Assembly (NCBI GenBank): GCA_913060875.1
Contig: CAJXSL010000006.1
Span: 228,776-292,775 of the forward strand
Reading direction: 5' to 3'
Source of the DNA: an uncultured Desulfobacteraceae bacterium
GTDB lineage: Bacteria > Desulfobacterota > Desulfobacteria > Desulfobacterales > UBA5852
Length of the DNA: 64,000 nucleotides
In this document: piece by piece, positions 25,542 to 34,077 of the stretch
Numbering within the stretch: the stretch's first letter is position 1
How the letters are laid out: every line of letters starts with the position of its first letter
Translations under genes and position numbers: made by a program
Notes under the pieces: generated by a model
What the model was told of the DNA's origin: nothing
Database searches by the model: none
Seen by the model: the letters and a program-made list of their open reading frames with translations, nothing else

Positions 25542-28412
25542 ATGAACGATCAAGAACGCCTGTACAACAGTCGGCTTACCCGAATCTACCTGGAGTACCT
25601 GGAGGCCCATTATCCGGATGTCGATGTCGAGCTTTTGCTGCAATACGCCGGCATGACGAAGCTGGAGGTGGACGATTCGGCCCACTGGTTCACCCAGGAC
25701 CAGGTCGATCGCTTTCATGAACTCCTCGAAAAAGAAACCGGCGACCAAACGATTTCCCGCAAAGTCGGTCGATATGCCACTTCCTCCGAAGGCATCGGCC
25801 TTGTCAAACGGCATGCACTAGGATTCATCAACCCCGCCAATATTTATGCCCTGACCGGGAAACTCATGCCCCTTATGACGCGCGGTGTCGATATAAAGAC
25901 CCGCAAGTTGGGCGCCGCCAAAATGGAAATCATTGCCACGCCTTATCCCGGGGTCCGGGAAAAGCCCTACCAGTGTGAAAACCGTATCGGGTCTTTCGAA
26001 TCCATTGCCATGTACTTTTCCCATCAGTATGCCCGGGTGGATCATCCCGCCTGTTTTCACCGGGGCGACGGTAGCTGCCGCTACATCATTTCCTGGGAAA
26101 AAGCGGCCCACATGCGCTGGCAAATTATTCGAAACGCCAATCTTCTTTTCGATATCGTCGCATCGGTATTTCTGCTGATCCAATTACCGAACATATTCGG
26201 CCTCGCCGCTGTGCTGGGCCTGGCGTTGAAAACAACTCTGGTCACGCTTTATAAACTCCAATTGGAGCGAAGGGAACTTACCCGAACGGTCACGGCGCAA
26301 GGCAATGCCGCCGAGGAGCATATCAAGGAGGTCAATACCCGCTACAGCAATGCCCTGCTTGTTCAGGAAATCGGAAAAGCCACGGCGACGCTGTGCACCA
26401 AAGCCGAACTTGTGGACGCTGTGCTGGGTATCATGCAGAAACGGCTGGAGTTCGATCGGGGGTCCATTTTACTATCCAGCAGCGATGGCCAGCACCTGGA
26501 CTATATCGCCGGCTATGGCTTTGGCGAAGAGCATGAAGCCATCCTGCGGCATATCCGCTTCAATTTGGGCAATGCCGCTTCCCGAGGCATTTTTGTGCGC
26601 AGCTTTCACGACCAGAAGCCCCTCATTGTCAAGGATATGAGTTCCATCAAAGATCAGTTTTCCATGCGAAGCCAGGCGCTGCTGGAGACGATCAAGGCGC
26701 GGTCCCTTATTTGCGTGCCGATCATATACGAAGACAAGGCCCTGGGGATTATCGCCGTCGACAACATCAACTCCAAAGCCCAACTGACCCAGAGTGATCT
26801 GAATCTCATCATGGGGATGGCATCGCAAATTGCGGTGGGGCTCAATAATGCCGAATCCTTTCAACGCGTCCAGAAGAGCGAGGAAAAATACCGGGACATC
26901 TTCGAGAATGTATCCGATTTTTTATATTTTCATGATCTGGAAGGACGGCTCATCGAGTGCAATCGATCCTTCCAGAACGTATCCGGATACAGCACCGACG
27001 AACTTTCCCGCAGGCCTCTCAAAGAATTGATTCCAGAGCGGTATCGCGACGAATTCCATATCTATCTCGAGACGATCAAGCGTTTGAACCAGGCGGAAGG
27101 ATCGATGCGGCTGGTTAAAAAAGATGGTTCCGAGTTCATTGTCGAATATAAAAACTCCCTGGTTTATGACCAGGATCAACCCATCGGTATCCGCGGATCG
27201 GCGCGGGACGTTACCGAACGCTGGCAGGCCAGACAAGAGAAAAGGGGACTGGAAAAGAAACTGGAGCACGCCCAGAAAATGGAAGCCATCGGCACCCTGG
27301 CCGGAGGCGTGGCCCACGATCTCAACAACATTCTCGGCGGCATTGTGAGCTATCCTGATCTGCTGCTGATGGATCTGCCGCCCAACAGCCACCTGCGGGA
27401 GCCGATTCAGACGATTCGTGATTCCGGCCAAAAAGCCGCGGCGATTGTTCAGGATCTGCTCACCATGGCCCGCCGGGGCGTGGCCGTTACCGAAGTCGTC
27501 CGACTGAACGAGGTCATTTCAGACTACCTGACATCCCCCGAACATAAAAAGATCGCGTCCTATCATCCCGACGTTCGCATTCACCAGCAGTTGAGTGCGC
27601 ATTTGCTGAATATCAAGGGCTCCCCTGTCCATCTGGCCAAGACGGTGATGAACCTGGTGTCCAATGCGGTCGAAGCCATGCCGTCCGGGGGCACGCTATC
27701 GATTCGCACCACAAACCGCTATATCGACAAGCCGGTTCATGGGTACGACATTGTCGAGGAAGGCGATTACGTCGTTTTTGAAATTGCCGACACCGGTATC
27801 GGCATATCGGATGAGGATCAGAAAAGGATATTTGAACCCTTCTACACCAAAAAGAAAATGGGGCGCAGCGGAACCGGCCTGGGGATGTCGTTGGTCTGGG
27901 CCACGGTGATGGATCACAAAGGCTATATCGATGTTGTCAGCCGCAGGGGCTCCGGAACGACGTTTACACTGTATTTCCCGGTGACCCGTGAAAGAAGATC
28001 GAACGCCGGGGAAGAACGGTCGGTGGACGATTTCATGGGCAATGGCGAATCCATCCTGGTGGTCGATGATGTCGGCGAGCAGCGCCAAATCGCTTCCGGC
28101 ATCCTGCGTCGGCTGGGCTATGAGGTCACCACGGTGGCCAGCGGCGAAGACGCGGTGGCCTGGGCCCGCAATCAACGCCCGGATCTGGTCATTCTGGATA
28201 TGATCATGGACCCCGGTATGGACGGGCTCGAAACCTATCGACAGCTTCTTAAAATCAATGACCAGCAGAAAGCCATCATCGCCAGCGGGTTTTCCGAGTC
28301 TGAGAAGGTGCAGACGGCGCTGAAGATCGGTGCGGGGGCCTATATCAAAAAACCCTACCTCTTCGATAAAATCGGCATGGCCGTCAGGGCCGAACTGGAT
28401 CGGCAGGGCTAA
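25542..28412 (+). CDS. Hybrid sensor histidine kinase: V4R-like, GAF, PAS, kinase, receiver
   Basis: A 956-aa hybrid kinase. The N-terminal 190 residues resemble a V4R/AraC-sensor-like ligand domain ending in CFHRGDGSCRYIISW. A hydrophobic hairpin (about 200-240) probably anchors it to the inner membrane. GAF (about 285-430), PAS (about 440-560), HisKA with His592 in AHDLNN, HATPase_c (N box SNAVEAM, G boxes DTGIGI and SGTGLGMS) and a receiver with Asp886 (LVILDMIMD) follow. The final domains are closely related in wording to the kinase at 60808-62589. A partner phosphotransfer protein or regulator is not adjacent. Confidence 0.85.
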   Translation: MNDQERLYNSRLTRIYLEYLEAHYPDVDVELLLQYAGMTKLEVDDSAHWFTQDQVDRFHELLEKETGDQTISRKVGRYATSSEGIGLVKRHALGFINPANIYALTGKLMPLMTRGVDIKTRKLGAAKMEIIATPYPGVREKPYQCENRIGSFESIAMYFSHQYARVDHPACFHRGDGSCRYIISWEKAAHMRWQIIRNANLLFDIVASVFLLIQLPNIFGLAAVLGLALKTTLVTLYKLQLERRELTRTVTAQGNAAEEHIKEVNTRYSNALLVQEIGKATATLCTKAELVDAVLGIMQKRLEFDRGSILLSSSDGQHLDYIAGYGFGEEHEAILRHIRFNLGNAASRGIFVRSFHDQKPLIVKDMSSIKDQFSMRSQALLETIKARSLICVPIIYEDKALGIIAVDNINSKAQLTQSDLNLIMGMASQIAVGLNNAESFQRVQKSEEKYRDIFENVSDFLYFHDLEGRLIECNRSFQNVSGYSTDELSRRPLKELIPERYRDEFHIYLETIKRLNQAEGSMRLVKKDGSEFIVEYKNSLVYDQDQPIGIRGSARDVTERWQARQEKRGLEKKLEHAQKMEAIGTLAGGVAHDLNNILGGIVSYPDLLLMDLPPNSHLREPIQTIRDSGQKAAAIVQDLLTMARRGVAVTEVVRLNEVISDYLTSPEHKKIASYHPDVRIHQQLSAHLLNIKGSPVHLAKTVMNLVSNAVEAMPSGGTLSIRTTNRYIDKPVHGYDIVEEGDYVVFEIADTGIGISDEDQKRIFEPFYTKKKMGRSGTGLGMSLVWATVMDHKGYIDVVSRRGSGTTFTLYFPVTRERRSNAGEERSVDDFMGNGESILVVDDVGEQRQIASGILRRLGYEVTTVASGEDAVAWARNQRPDLVILDMIMDPGMDGLETYRQLLKINDQQKAIIASGFSESEKVQTALKIGAGAYIKKPYLFDKIGMAVRAELDRQG

Positions 28413-28492
28413 CCCGAATATCCCACCCGGGTGTGAGTCATTCCCTTTTCCGGAAAAAACGGAACCACCGAAAGTCAAGATTTCCCTATGGA

Positions 28493-28572
28493 CGTCATTC
28501 CGGCGGAAGCCGGAATCTGTTGCATCATCATGTCATTGGCTTGATAAGATGCCGGCTTTCGCCGGCATGACG
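28493..28572. repeat. REP-like inverted pair (BIME-style)
   Basis: CGTCATTCCGGCGGAAGCCG (start of the 25-base unit at 28493-28517) and its near inverse GATGCCGGCTTTCGCCGGCA (start of the unit at 28548-28572) face each other in the gap between two convergent genes. Each unit is itself a small palindrome. This extragenic repeat type is widespread in proteobacteria. Confidence 0.7.
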
Positions 28573-28649
28573 GGCAAAAACAGGATACCCCGTGTGGTGC
28601 TTCGCACTTCCCTGCGCGTCTTCGCTGCGGCTGCATTACCGACAGCTGG

Positions 28650-30479
28650 CTATACGCCCTCCAGGGCCTTGTGAAAGCGCTCCAGTTGCTGGCGGTAATA
28701 CGCCTGGTTGTCGCCAGCCTTTTCCAACGCGCGTTTTTCATAACGGATGGCGGCGGCGATGTCGCCGTTGACAAAATAGCTCTCTGCCAGGGTGTCCAGA
28801 ATATGGGCGCTGTCGTCCAGGGCCGCGGCCTGCTGTGCCAGCAACAGGGCCCGTTCCGGGCGGCGAACCGTTTGATCCTCGCAGGTGGCGTACAGCCAGG
28901 CCAGGTTGTTCAGCACCTGGGCGTTGTCCGGGGCCAGGGCCAGTGACTGCTCGTAAGCCGCGGCCGCCTCGTCAAAAGCGCTCTGGCTGTATTTCAAATC
29001 CCCCAGAAGGCTGTACAACTCCGGGTTGTCCGGTGCATCGCTGATTTCCTGCTGCAGGATTTCTTCCAGAAAACGGGTGCCGATGTGGTCGCCGGCGCGG
29101 CCATAGTTGAGTTGATAGCCGATCCCCCCCATCAACAGCATGCCCGCCAGAAACAGGACCAGGCTCAAACGCACTTTGCGGTTGTGGCGGTCGATCCACT
29201 GGCGGTCGCCCTCGCATTTCAGCAGGTAGTCGATGCGCTCGCGGATACTGTAGTGATGCCAGTTGGGCTTGTCCGGAGACTGGCCGCTGGTGGCGGCGAT
29301 TTTTTGAAAAGTCGTGATCATGGGGATGGCTGTGTCAAACAGGCGGTAGACAAAAATATCGGCCTGGCGCTCGAAGGAGCGCATGAAATAGCCGAACAGG
29401 AAACGAAAATAGACCAGGAAAATCGACAGGAAGACCAGACCGAAAAGGATCGATATTACCGTGGACTGATCCAGGCCGAGATTCAGGATGGCCTGGTAGA
29501 ACGGCCGGGCAAAGAAAAGCAAAAAAATGGTCAGGTCGTTGAACGCAAAGGTGATCAACATGAAGCCGGCCAAAAAAACAATGTAGTAGAGGAGATGATG
29601 GTTTTTGACATGGCCGATTTCATGGGCAATGACTGCATCGATTTCATTCGGGGTCAGCGACTGCAGCAGCGCTTTAGTGACAAGAATATAGCGGAATTTG
29701 CGGGCGATGCCCATGACGCCGGCCGTGAGCATGCGGCCGCCGAAAATGGGCCAGTAGACAATGTTGCGGTAGCCGATGCCGGCCCGCCGGCAGAGTTCAC
29801 GGATGCGCTCGCGGTGGAATCCCGGTTCGAGCGGGTAGCAGCCCCAGAGGCGCTGGATGACCAGGGGCGCGAAAACCGCCACCACCACGAGAAACACCAG
29901 GAAATAGGCGACCTCCCCCTCGGTGCTGGACAAGACCCGTTTGGGGGTCTCGAAGGGCAGGGCAAAGATGATATCGGCAATCAGCGACACCAGGATCCAG
30001 GGGATGAGGATCGGCACCGACATGCGCCAGTTGGAGATGACATAGCCGCTGCGGGAAAGTTCGCTGCCATACAGGCGCCGGTAGCTCGGGTAGGCCTGAT
30101 GCCAGACGATGGTCAGAATGATGAGGAGCAAAAAGAGAAAGGCCAGCGCCATGAGGGTCGGGAGCAACTGGAAAAGCGGCCATCGATCCACATGGGAGGG
30201 AAGGCCCAGGCCATGAATGACAACCGCGAAAAGCGCGATCGCCATGATGGACTGGCGGGTCAGCAGGTTGCTGTGCCGATCATCGGCCTGGAAGGTGTCG
30301 ATCTGGTCCAGGGTTGCGCCCAGACGCCGGAAGAGCCAGCGGGAAAGCGCCGCAAAGCCGATGATGGCGGCAAGGGCCAGCCCCCAGGCCTCCCAGGCGG
30401 AAAGGGCCGGGTTGTCCGTGGGCTGATAGATGGCAAAGATCAGGATGCCGATGATCAGATAGATGAAATTGGCAAACAT
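28650..30479 (-). CDS. M48-family membrane metalloprotease with C-terminal TPRs
   Basis: A 609-aa inner-membrane zinc protease. At least seven membrane segments flank the catalytic motif HEIGHVKNHH (HExxH). The third zinc ligand is probably the Glu in RSFERQADIFVYR. The last 150 residues form TPR units (YSLLGDLKYSQSAFDEAAAA, NLAWLYAT). HtpX/Ste24-type enzymes degrade misfolded membrane or periplasmic proteins. The TPR tail is an addition relative to HtpX and may recruit substrates. It lies 13 bases after queH and is last in a minus-strand group of four genes. Confidence 0.85.
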   Translation of the reverse strand: MFANFIYLIIGILIFAIYQPTDNPALSAWEAWGLALAAIIGFAALSRWLFRRLGATLDQIDTFQADDRHSNLLTRQSIMAIALFAVVIHGLGLPSHVDRWPLFQLLPTLMALAFLFLLLIILTIVWHQAYPSYRRLYGSELSRSGYVISNWRMSVPILIPWILVSLIADIIFALPFETPKRVLSSTEGEVAYFLVFLVVVAVFAPLVIQRLWGCYPLEPGFHRERIRELCRRAGIGYRNIVYWPIFGGRMLTAGVMGIARKFRYILVTKALLQSLTPNEIDAVIAHEIGHVKNHHLLYYIVFLAGFMLITFAFNDLTIFLLFFARPFYQAILNLGLDQSTVISILFGLVFLSIFLVYFRFLFGYFMRSFERQADIFVYRLFDTAIPMITTFQKIAATSGQSPDKPNWHHYSIRERIDYLLKCEGDRQWIDRHNRKVRLSLVLFLAGMLLMGGIGYQLNYGRAGDHIGTRFLEEILQQEISDAPDNPELYSLLGDLKYSQSAFDEAAAAYEQSLALAPDNAQVLNNLAWLYATCEDQTVRRPERALLLAQQAAALDDSAHILDTLAESYFVNGDIAAAIRYEKRALEKAGDNQAYYRQQLERFHKALEGV

Positions 30480-30492
30480 AGGCGGCGGGTCT

Positions 30493-31053
30493 TCAGGCTT
30501 TCCGCGAAGCCGGTGACGGCTTGGGGTCGCGATAATAGCGGTCTTTTTCGCTGTAGATGCAGCCGCAGTATTGCTGGCGGTACATCCCCAGGGCTTTGGA
30601 CTGCTCGATCCCCTGGCGCCAGCCCGTGCGAAAATCCCGGTAGAAAAAGGCGACCCCGGTTTCCCGGGCTATGGATTCGCCCATGGCCTGGATCATGTCG
30701 TGTTTCTGGAAACGGCTGTAGAGCAGGGTGCTGGTGAAGGCATCGAATTTGCCCTTGCGGGCGATCATGGCCGCGGAGCGCAGCCGGTCGTGGTAGCAAT
30801 AGCGGCAGCGCTCCTTTTCCCGGAAGGCCGCATTGCGGAGAAATCCCTCCAGGTCGTAGCCCTCCTGTACGATCACCCGCAGACCTTGCCGGGCGGCAAA
30901 TGTCTCCAGGGCTTCCTGGCGCTTCAGGCACTCGGTGTAGGGATGAATGTTGTGGCGGTAAAAGAAGCTCATCACCTCGTGGCCTTCCTCCCGGAGGACC
31001 TCGAGGGGATAGATGGTGCAGGGGCCGCAGCAGCTGTGCAAAAGGATTTTCAC
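30493..31053 (-). CDS. queH: Epoxyqueuosine reductase QueH
   Basis: A 186-aa protein of the QueH (former DUF208) family, which reduces epoxyqueuosine to queuosine in tRNA and replaces QueG in many anaerobes. Cysteine motifs are as expected: HSCCGPC at the N-terminus, ERCRYCYHDR in the middle and QQYCGCIYSE near the end; these bind an iron-sulfur cluster and metal. The start overlaps the yggS stop by 4 bases. Confidence 0.92.
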   Translation of the reverse strand: MKILLHSCCGPCTIYPLEVLREEGHEVMSFFYRHNIHPYTECLKRQEALETFAARQGLRVIVQEGYDLEGFLRNAAFREKERCRYCYHDRLRSAAMIARKGKFDAFTSTLLYSRFQKHDMIQAMGESIARETGVAFFYRDFRTGWRQGIEQSKALGMYRQQYCGCIYSEKDRYYRDPKPSPASRKA

Positions 31054-31733
31054 TGGCGTTCTCCGAATATGGCGGTGCCGATTCTCACCAGGGTGGCGCC
31101 TTCCTGGATGGCGGCTTCAAAGTCGCCGGTCATGCCCATGGACAGCTCCGCCATGGATACCCCCGGAAGGGTTTCGGACGCGATGCGGTTCCGCAGCTCC
31201 CGCAGCTGGCGGAAATAGGGGCGCACCTTTTCCGGGGCATTGAAATAGGGCGGCAGCGTCATGAGGCCCTTGATGGCCAGGTGGTCCAACTGCCCGGCCT
31301 CCCGCACGAGGGCCAGGGCCTCTTCCGCGTAGACCCCGGACTTGCTGGCCTCCTTGCCCGTGTTGACCTGGATCAGGATGTCCTGGACCTTGTCATGTTT
31401 GGCCGCCTGGCGGTCCAGCTCGCGGGCCAGCTTGACGGAATCCACCGAGTGGATCAGGTCGAACAGGCGCACGGCATACTTGGCCTTGTTGCTCTGGAGG
31501 TGACCGATAAAGTGCCAGGTGAGGCCCAGATCCGCCAGGGCCTCGACCTTTTCCCGTGATTCCTGGATGTAGTTTTCGCCCATAACAGTCAGGCCGGCCT
31601 CGGCCGCCCGGCGCACCATTTCCGCCGGCATGGTCTTGCTGACCGCCACCAGGCGGACGGATTCCGGCTCGCGTCCGGCGTCCAGAGCCGCCGTGCGGAT
31701 GCGCTCACGTACAGATTCGATGCGTGTTTTCAC
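31050..31733 (-). CDS. yggS: YggS/PLPBP family pyridoxal-phosphate homeostasis protein
   Basis: A 227-aa single-domain PLP-binding protein of the alanine-racemase N-terminal fold. The PLP lysine is in LVAVSKTMPAEMV, with GENYIQE, WHFIGHLQSNKAK and SMGMTGDFEAAIQEGATLVRIGTAIFG also diagnostic (the last phrase is broken by family gaps). It has no catalytic role of its own and buffers PLP. The start is GTG 31733 with GGAGAC 6-7 bases upstream. Confidence 0.93.
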   Translation of the reverse strand: MKTRIESVRERIRTAALDAGREPESVRLVAVSKTMPAEMVRRAAEAGLTVMGENYIQESREKVEALADLGLTWHFIGHLQSNKAKYAVRLFDLIHSVDSVKLARELDRQAAKHDKVQDILIQVNTGKEASKSGVYAEEALALVREAGQLDHLAIKGLMTLPPYFNAPEKVRPYFRQLRELRNRIASETLPGVSMAELSMGMTGDFEAAIQEGATLVRIGTAIFGERQ

Positions 31734-31756
31734 AATCCAGTCTCCACTCCAATATG

Positions 31757-32368
31757 TTAATGATGCGATCCGGGTTCAAGGCCCATGATGCCCTCCCGGA
31801 TGAGAATTTCAATCACTTCGCACACCGGCAAGCCCACCACATTGGAATAGGAGCCGTTGATCCGCCGCACCAGGAAGGTGCCCATGCCCTGGATGGCATA
31901 GGCCCCGGCCTTGTCAAAAGGCTCGCCGGTCTGGATATACCAGGCGATCTCGCTTTCCGAGAGATCCTTGAAGGTCACGTCGGTCCGGACCGCATCGGTG
32001 AAGGCGGCATGGTCGGCCTGCCGGCAGATGCAGAAGCCCGTATAGACCTGATGGGTCTTGCCGGAAAGCCGGGCCAGCATGCGGCGGGCCTCTTCCGTGG
32101 ATCCGGGTTTGCCCAGCAGGCGGCTGCCCGAAGCCACGATGGTGTCGGCCCCGATCACCCAGGCCTCGGGATAACGGCGGGCCACGTCATGGGCCTTGCC
32201 CTCGGCTAGGGCGCGCACATAGGGATCCGGCGCGTCCAGGGGGACGGCGGCCTCGTCAAAGGGGCTGGGAATCACCTTGAACCGCAAACCGGCCTGCTCC
32301 AGCAGGTATTTCCGGCGCGGTGACTGGGAGGCCAGGATCAGTTCGACATTGGTGACGCCGTTGGTCAT
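31757..32368 (-). CDS. maf: Maf-family nucleotide pyrophosphatase
   Basis: A 203-aa house-cleaning enzyme that hydrolyses non-canonical or dTTP/UTP-type nucleoside triphosphates. Diagnostic residues are LILASQSPRRKYLL at the N-terminus, VIGADTIVASGSRLLGKP, and EIAWYIQTGEPFDKAGAYAIQG (a dTTP/UTP-specific YhdE-like pattern). ATG 32368 has GGAG 6 bases upstream. A longer frame to 32464 adds 32 unrelated residues. First gene of the maf-yggS-queH-M48 group; spacing to yggS is 23 bases. Confidence 0.92.
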   Translation of the reverse strand: MTNGVTNVELILASQSPRRKYLLEQAGLRFKVIPSPFDEAAVPLDAPDPYVRALAEGKAHDVARRYPEAWVIGADTIVASGSRLLGKPGSTEEARRMLARLSGKTHQVYTGFCICRQADHAAFTDAVRTDVTFKDLSESEIAWYIQTGEPFDKAGAYAIQGMGTFLVRRINGSYSNVVGLPVCEVIEILIREGIMGLEPGSHH

Positions 32369-32482
32369 GTGAGCTCCAGGTTGTGGTTGCAAGTCAAAGG
32401 TCAATCGACTAAAAATAAGATCTATCTCAATATTTTGAAGGGCCTGTTTGCCCGAATATTTCATGAAATATTCGGGTTAGGC

Positions 32483-32626
32483 AGTGCCCATTCATAAATG
32501 GTAGAGTTTGATGCCTGGCAAGGCCCGAGCGTGGTTGTAACCGGAGGAATAGTCCGCTATCTCGAGGATTGAAAACGCGCGAGAACGCCGCCAGGGGCCG
32601 AAAGATGCCATCTATGAATGGGCACT
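32483..32626. repeat. MITE-like dispersed repeat, copy 2 (144 bp)
   Basis: Nearly perfect 19-bp inverted ends: AGTGCCCATTCATAAATGG at 32483-32501 and its inverse at 32608-32626 (18 of 19). The interior is homologous to copy 1 at 1023-1233. It lies in the divergent gap between maf and the Rossmann-fold gene. No coding capacity is seen. The rest of 32369-32695 is unremarkable. Confidence 0.8.
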
Positions 32627-32695
32627 AGGTAACAGATGGGTGGGTACTTGACAAGGTACCATTCCCTCCCGGACTTTCGTTAAAAATCGGTTGGA

Positions 32696-33382
32696 GTGTC
32701 GGAATCAACAATGCAAGCATTCTGGATCATTGGTTACGGAAAAGTGGGCCGCCGCGCCCTGGAAAGACTTCAGCGCAAGTATGCCGAAGCCGTTTTCACC
32801 GTGGTCGATCCGCGGTTAGGGGATAACCCGGATGAGGCGGGGAGCGTGCGCTGGATCCAGGGGGACGGGGTGCGCTTTTTGTTGGATCGACTACCGGAGA
32901 CGGATGGCGGAGATTCCCCCTGGATCGTGCCGGCTGTGCCCTTCCATCTGGCCTATGAATGGCTGGCGGCACGGTTGGGGGAGAGCGGCACGGTCACCGC
33001 CAGTGCCGTGCCGGAAAAGCTGGGCCGGGAGCTCCCAAATGCCTTTATCGGCCCGGAAGGGCAGGTCTTCATCAGCCTGGCGGATTTTATCTGCCCGGCC
33101 AACTGCATCGAACCCAGAAAGAAATGCCCGGCCACCGGCAAGCCGCGTCCCTATGAGCTTTATGACCATCTATCCGGCCTGTCGTCCGGGGATTACCGCC
33201 CCCTGGTTATTCGCAGTCATCAGCTCGCCCCCGGCGTGGGCGGGTACCGTGGAGCCCAGCTGAAGGACGCGCTCGACCAGGTGCGCCGGCAGCCCGGCGA
33301 CTACCTCATGAGCACTGCCAGCAAATGCCACGGCGTCATGCATGCCTTCGGATATCAACGGTCTGATTTTCTTGACAGTTAG
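32696..33382 (+). CDS. Rossmann-fold (TrkA-N-like) protein with cysteine cluster
   Basis: A 228-aa protein beginning with an NAD-binding fold (IIGYGKVGRRALE, the GxGxxG variant). The C-terminal half holds a cysteine set (CPANCIEPRKKCPATG), which could bind metal or an iron-sulfur cluster, and a late HxxxxGYxRSDF end. I do not recognise a characterised family. Start may be GTG 32696 or ATG 32711 (MQAFWIIGYG); the latter gives a cleaner Rossmann N-terminus. It stands alone between the repeat and the tRNA gene. Confidence 0.65.
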   Translation: MSESTMQAFWIIGYGKVGRRALERLQRKYAEAVFTVVDPRLGDNPDEAGSVRWIQGDGVRFLLDRLPETDGGDSPWIVPAVPFHLAYEWLAARLGESGTVTASAVPEKLGRELPNAFIGPEGQVFISLADFICPANCIEPRKKCPATGKPRPYELYDHLSGLSSGDYRPLVIRSHQLAPGVGGYRGAQLKDALDQVRRQPGDYLMSTASKCHGVMHAFGYQRSDFLDS

Positions 33383-33421
33383 CGGGATTCCCGTTAAATA
33401 GCAGTCCAACATTCCTCAACT

Positions 33422-33509
33422 GCCCGGGTGGCGGAATAGGTAGACGCAAGGGACTTAAAATCCCTCGGTGTAATACACCGTGCCGGTTCGATTCCGGCCC
33501 CGGGCACCA
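33422..33509 (+). tRNA. tRNA-Leu (anticodon UAA) with encoded CCA
   Basis: The acceptor arm GCCCGGG (33422-33428) pairs with CCCGGGC (33499-33505), followed by discriminator A and CCA at 33507-33509. The anticodon stem AGGGA/TCCCT holds loop CTTAAAA, giving UAA. A long variable arm (CGGTGT...ACACCG) confirms class II tRNA-Leu. The T arm carries GGTTCGATTCC. Base composition falls sharply just downstream. Confidence 0.97.
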
Positions 33510-33521
33510 AAAAAAACAAGG

Positions 33522-33578
33522 GTTTGCAGATATTAATATCTGTAAGCCCTTTATATTTAGGCTTTAACAGCCTTTTTA
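33522..33578 (+). terminator. Terminator hairpins behind tRNA-Leu
   Basis: GGGTTTGCAGATAT and ATATCTGTAAGCCC form a 14-bp stem with two G-U pairs, followed by TTTATATTT. A second smaller hairpin, AGGCT-ttaac-AGCCT plus a T-run, ends near 33578. Confidence 0.65.
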
Positions 33579-33648
33579 ACGATAAAAGCCTTATATGTGT
33601 AGTGTTTAAACGAATTTAAAATTTATAAAAATATTTTTGCTTGGAATT

Positions 33649-33670
33649 CTGTACAAGGACTGTACAAGGA
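33649..33670. repeat. 11-bp direct tandem repeat
   Basis: CTGTACAAGGA occurs twice back to back at 33649-33659 and 33660-33670 in the AT-rich gap behind the tRNA. It could be a footprint of an island recombination event or chance; nothing else supports a role. Confidence 0.6.
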
Positions 33671-33727
33671 TTTGAAGAGACAGCGCTGTTATTGGAATAG
33701 GGTAGGGGGAAGCGTCCGCGACCCTGC

Positions 33728-33928
33728 TTACCAGCGCCCCGCGTTCGCCTTCCGGCATTGTTCCGCGATCCGTTTCGCCCGCCATTCGTCAATCAAGTCG
33801 GTATCGCTGACCCAGGCCCCGCCGATTTTGGCGGCCGGTAGGCCGTGGTTGTCGATCCATTTTCTGACCGTTACTTCGGATCGATCGATGTAAGCGCCTA
33901 TTGCCTTCATGCCGTTCAAACCCGCCAT
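33728..33928 (-). CDS. Small HTH protein, AlpA/excisionase-like
   Basis: A 66-aa basic protein with a MerR/AlpA-type winged helix: MKAIGAYIDRSEVTVRKWID, then PAAKIGGAWVSDTDLIDEW. Such proteins act as excisionases or early regulators in integrated elements. GGGGG lies 4-8 bases upstream of ATG 33928; a longer frame to 34018 adds residues not typical of the family. Its place directly after a tRNA gene fits an integrated element, although no integrase gene is seen. Confidence 0.65.
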   Translation of the reverse strand: MAGLNGMKAIGAYIDRSEVTVRKWIDNHGLPAAKIGGAWVSDTDLIDEWRAKRIAEQCRKANAGRW

Positions 33929-34077
33929 AGTGCCCCCGTGGTTGAATATTATGGTCGATTCATAGCCGAATTTTCCATTTTCCGCAAAACCTGCTATCAG
34001 AAAGCATTGAGAGTGCATTTTACCGGCCGTTCATAAAAGTTGAAAGCTGGATTTAATTTAAAATGTACGGGGTGGCT

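Noticed and set aside
29085..30737. Long plus-strand open frame of 550 codons
   Set aside because: It is antisense to the clear M48 protease and QueH genes; its Gln/Glu/Asp-rich wording is typical of a GC-rich shadow frame.
33649..33670. Tandem CTGTACAAGGA as island attachment site
   Set aside because: It does not match the tRNA 3' end and no distant copy was seen, so it is listed only as a repeat.
33672..33893. Plus-strand frame opposite the AlpA-like gene
   Set aside because: The minus strand encodes a recognisable HTH; the plus frame has no ribosome site or domain.
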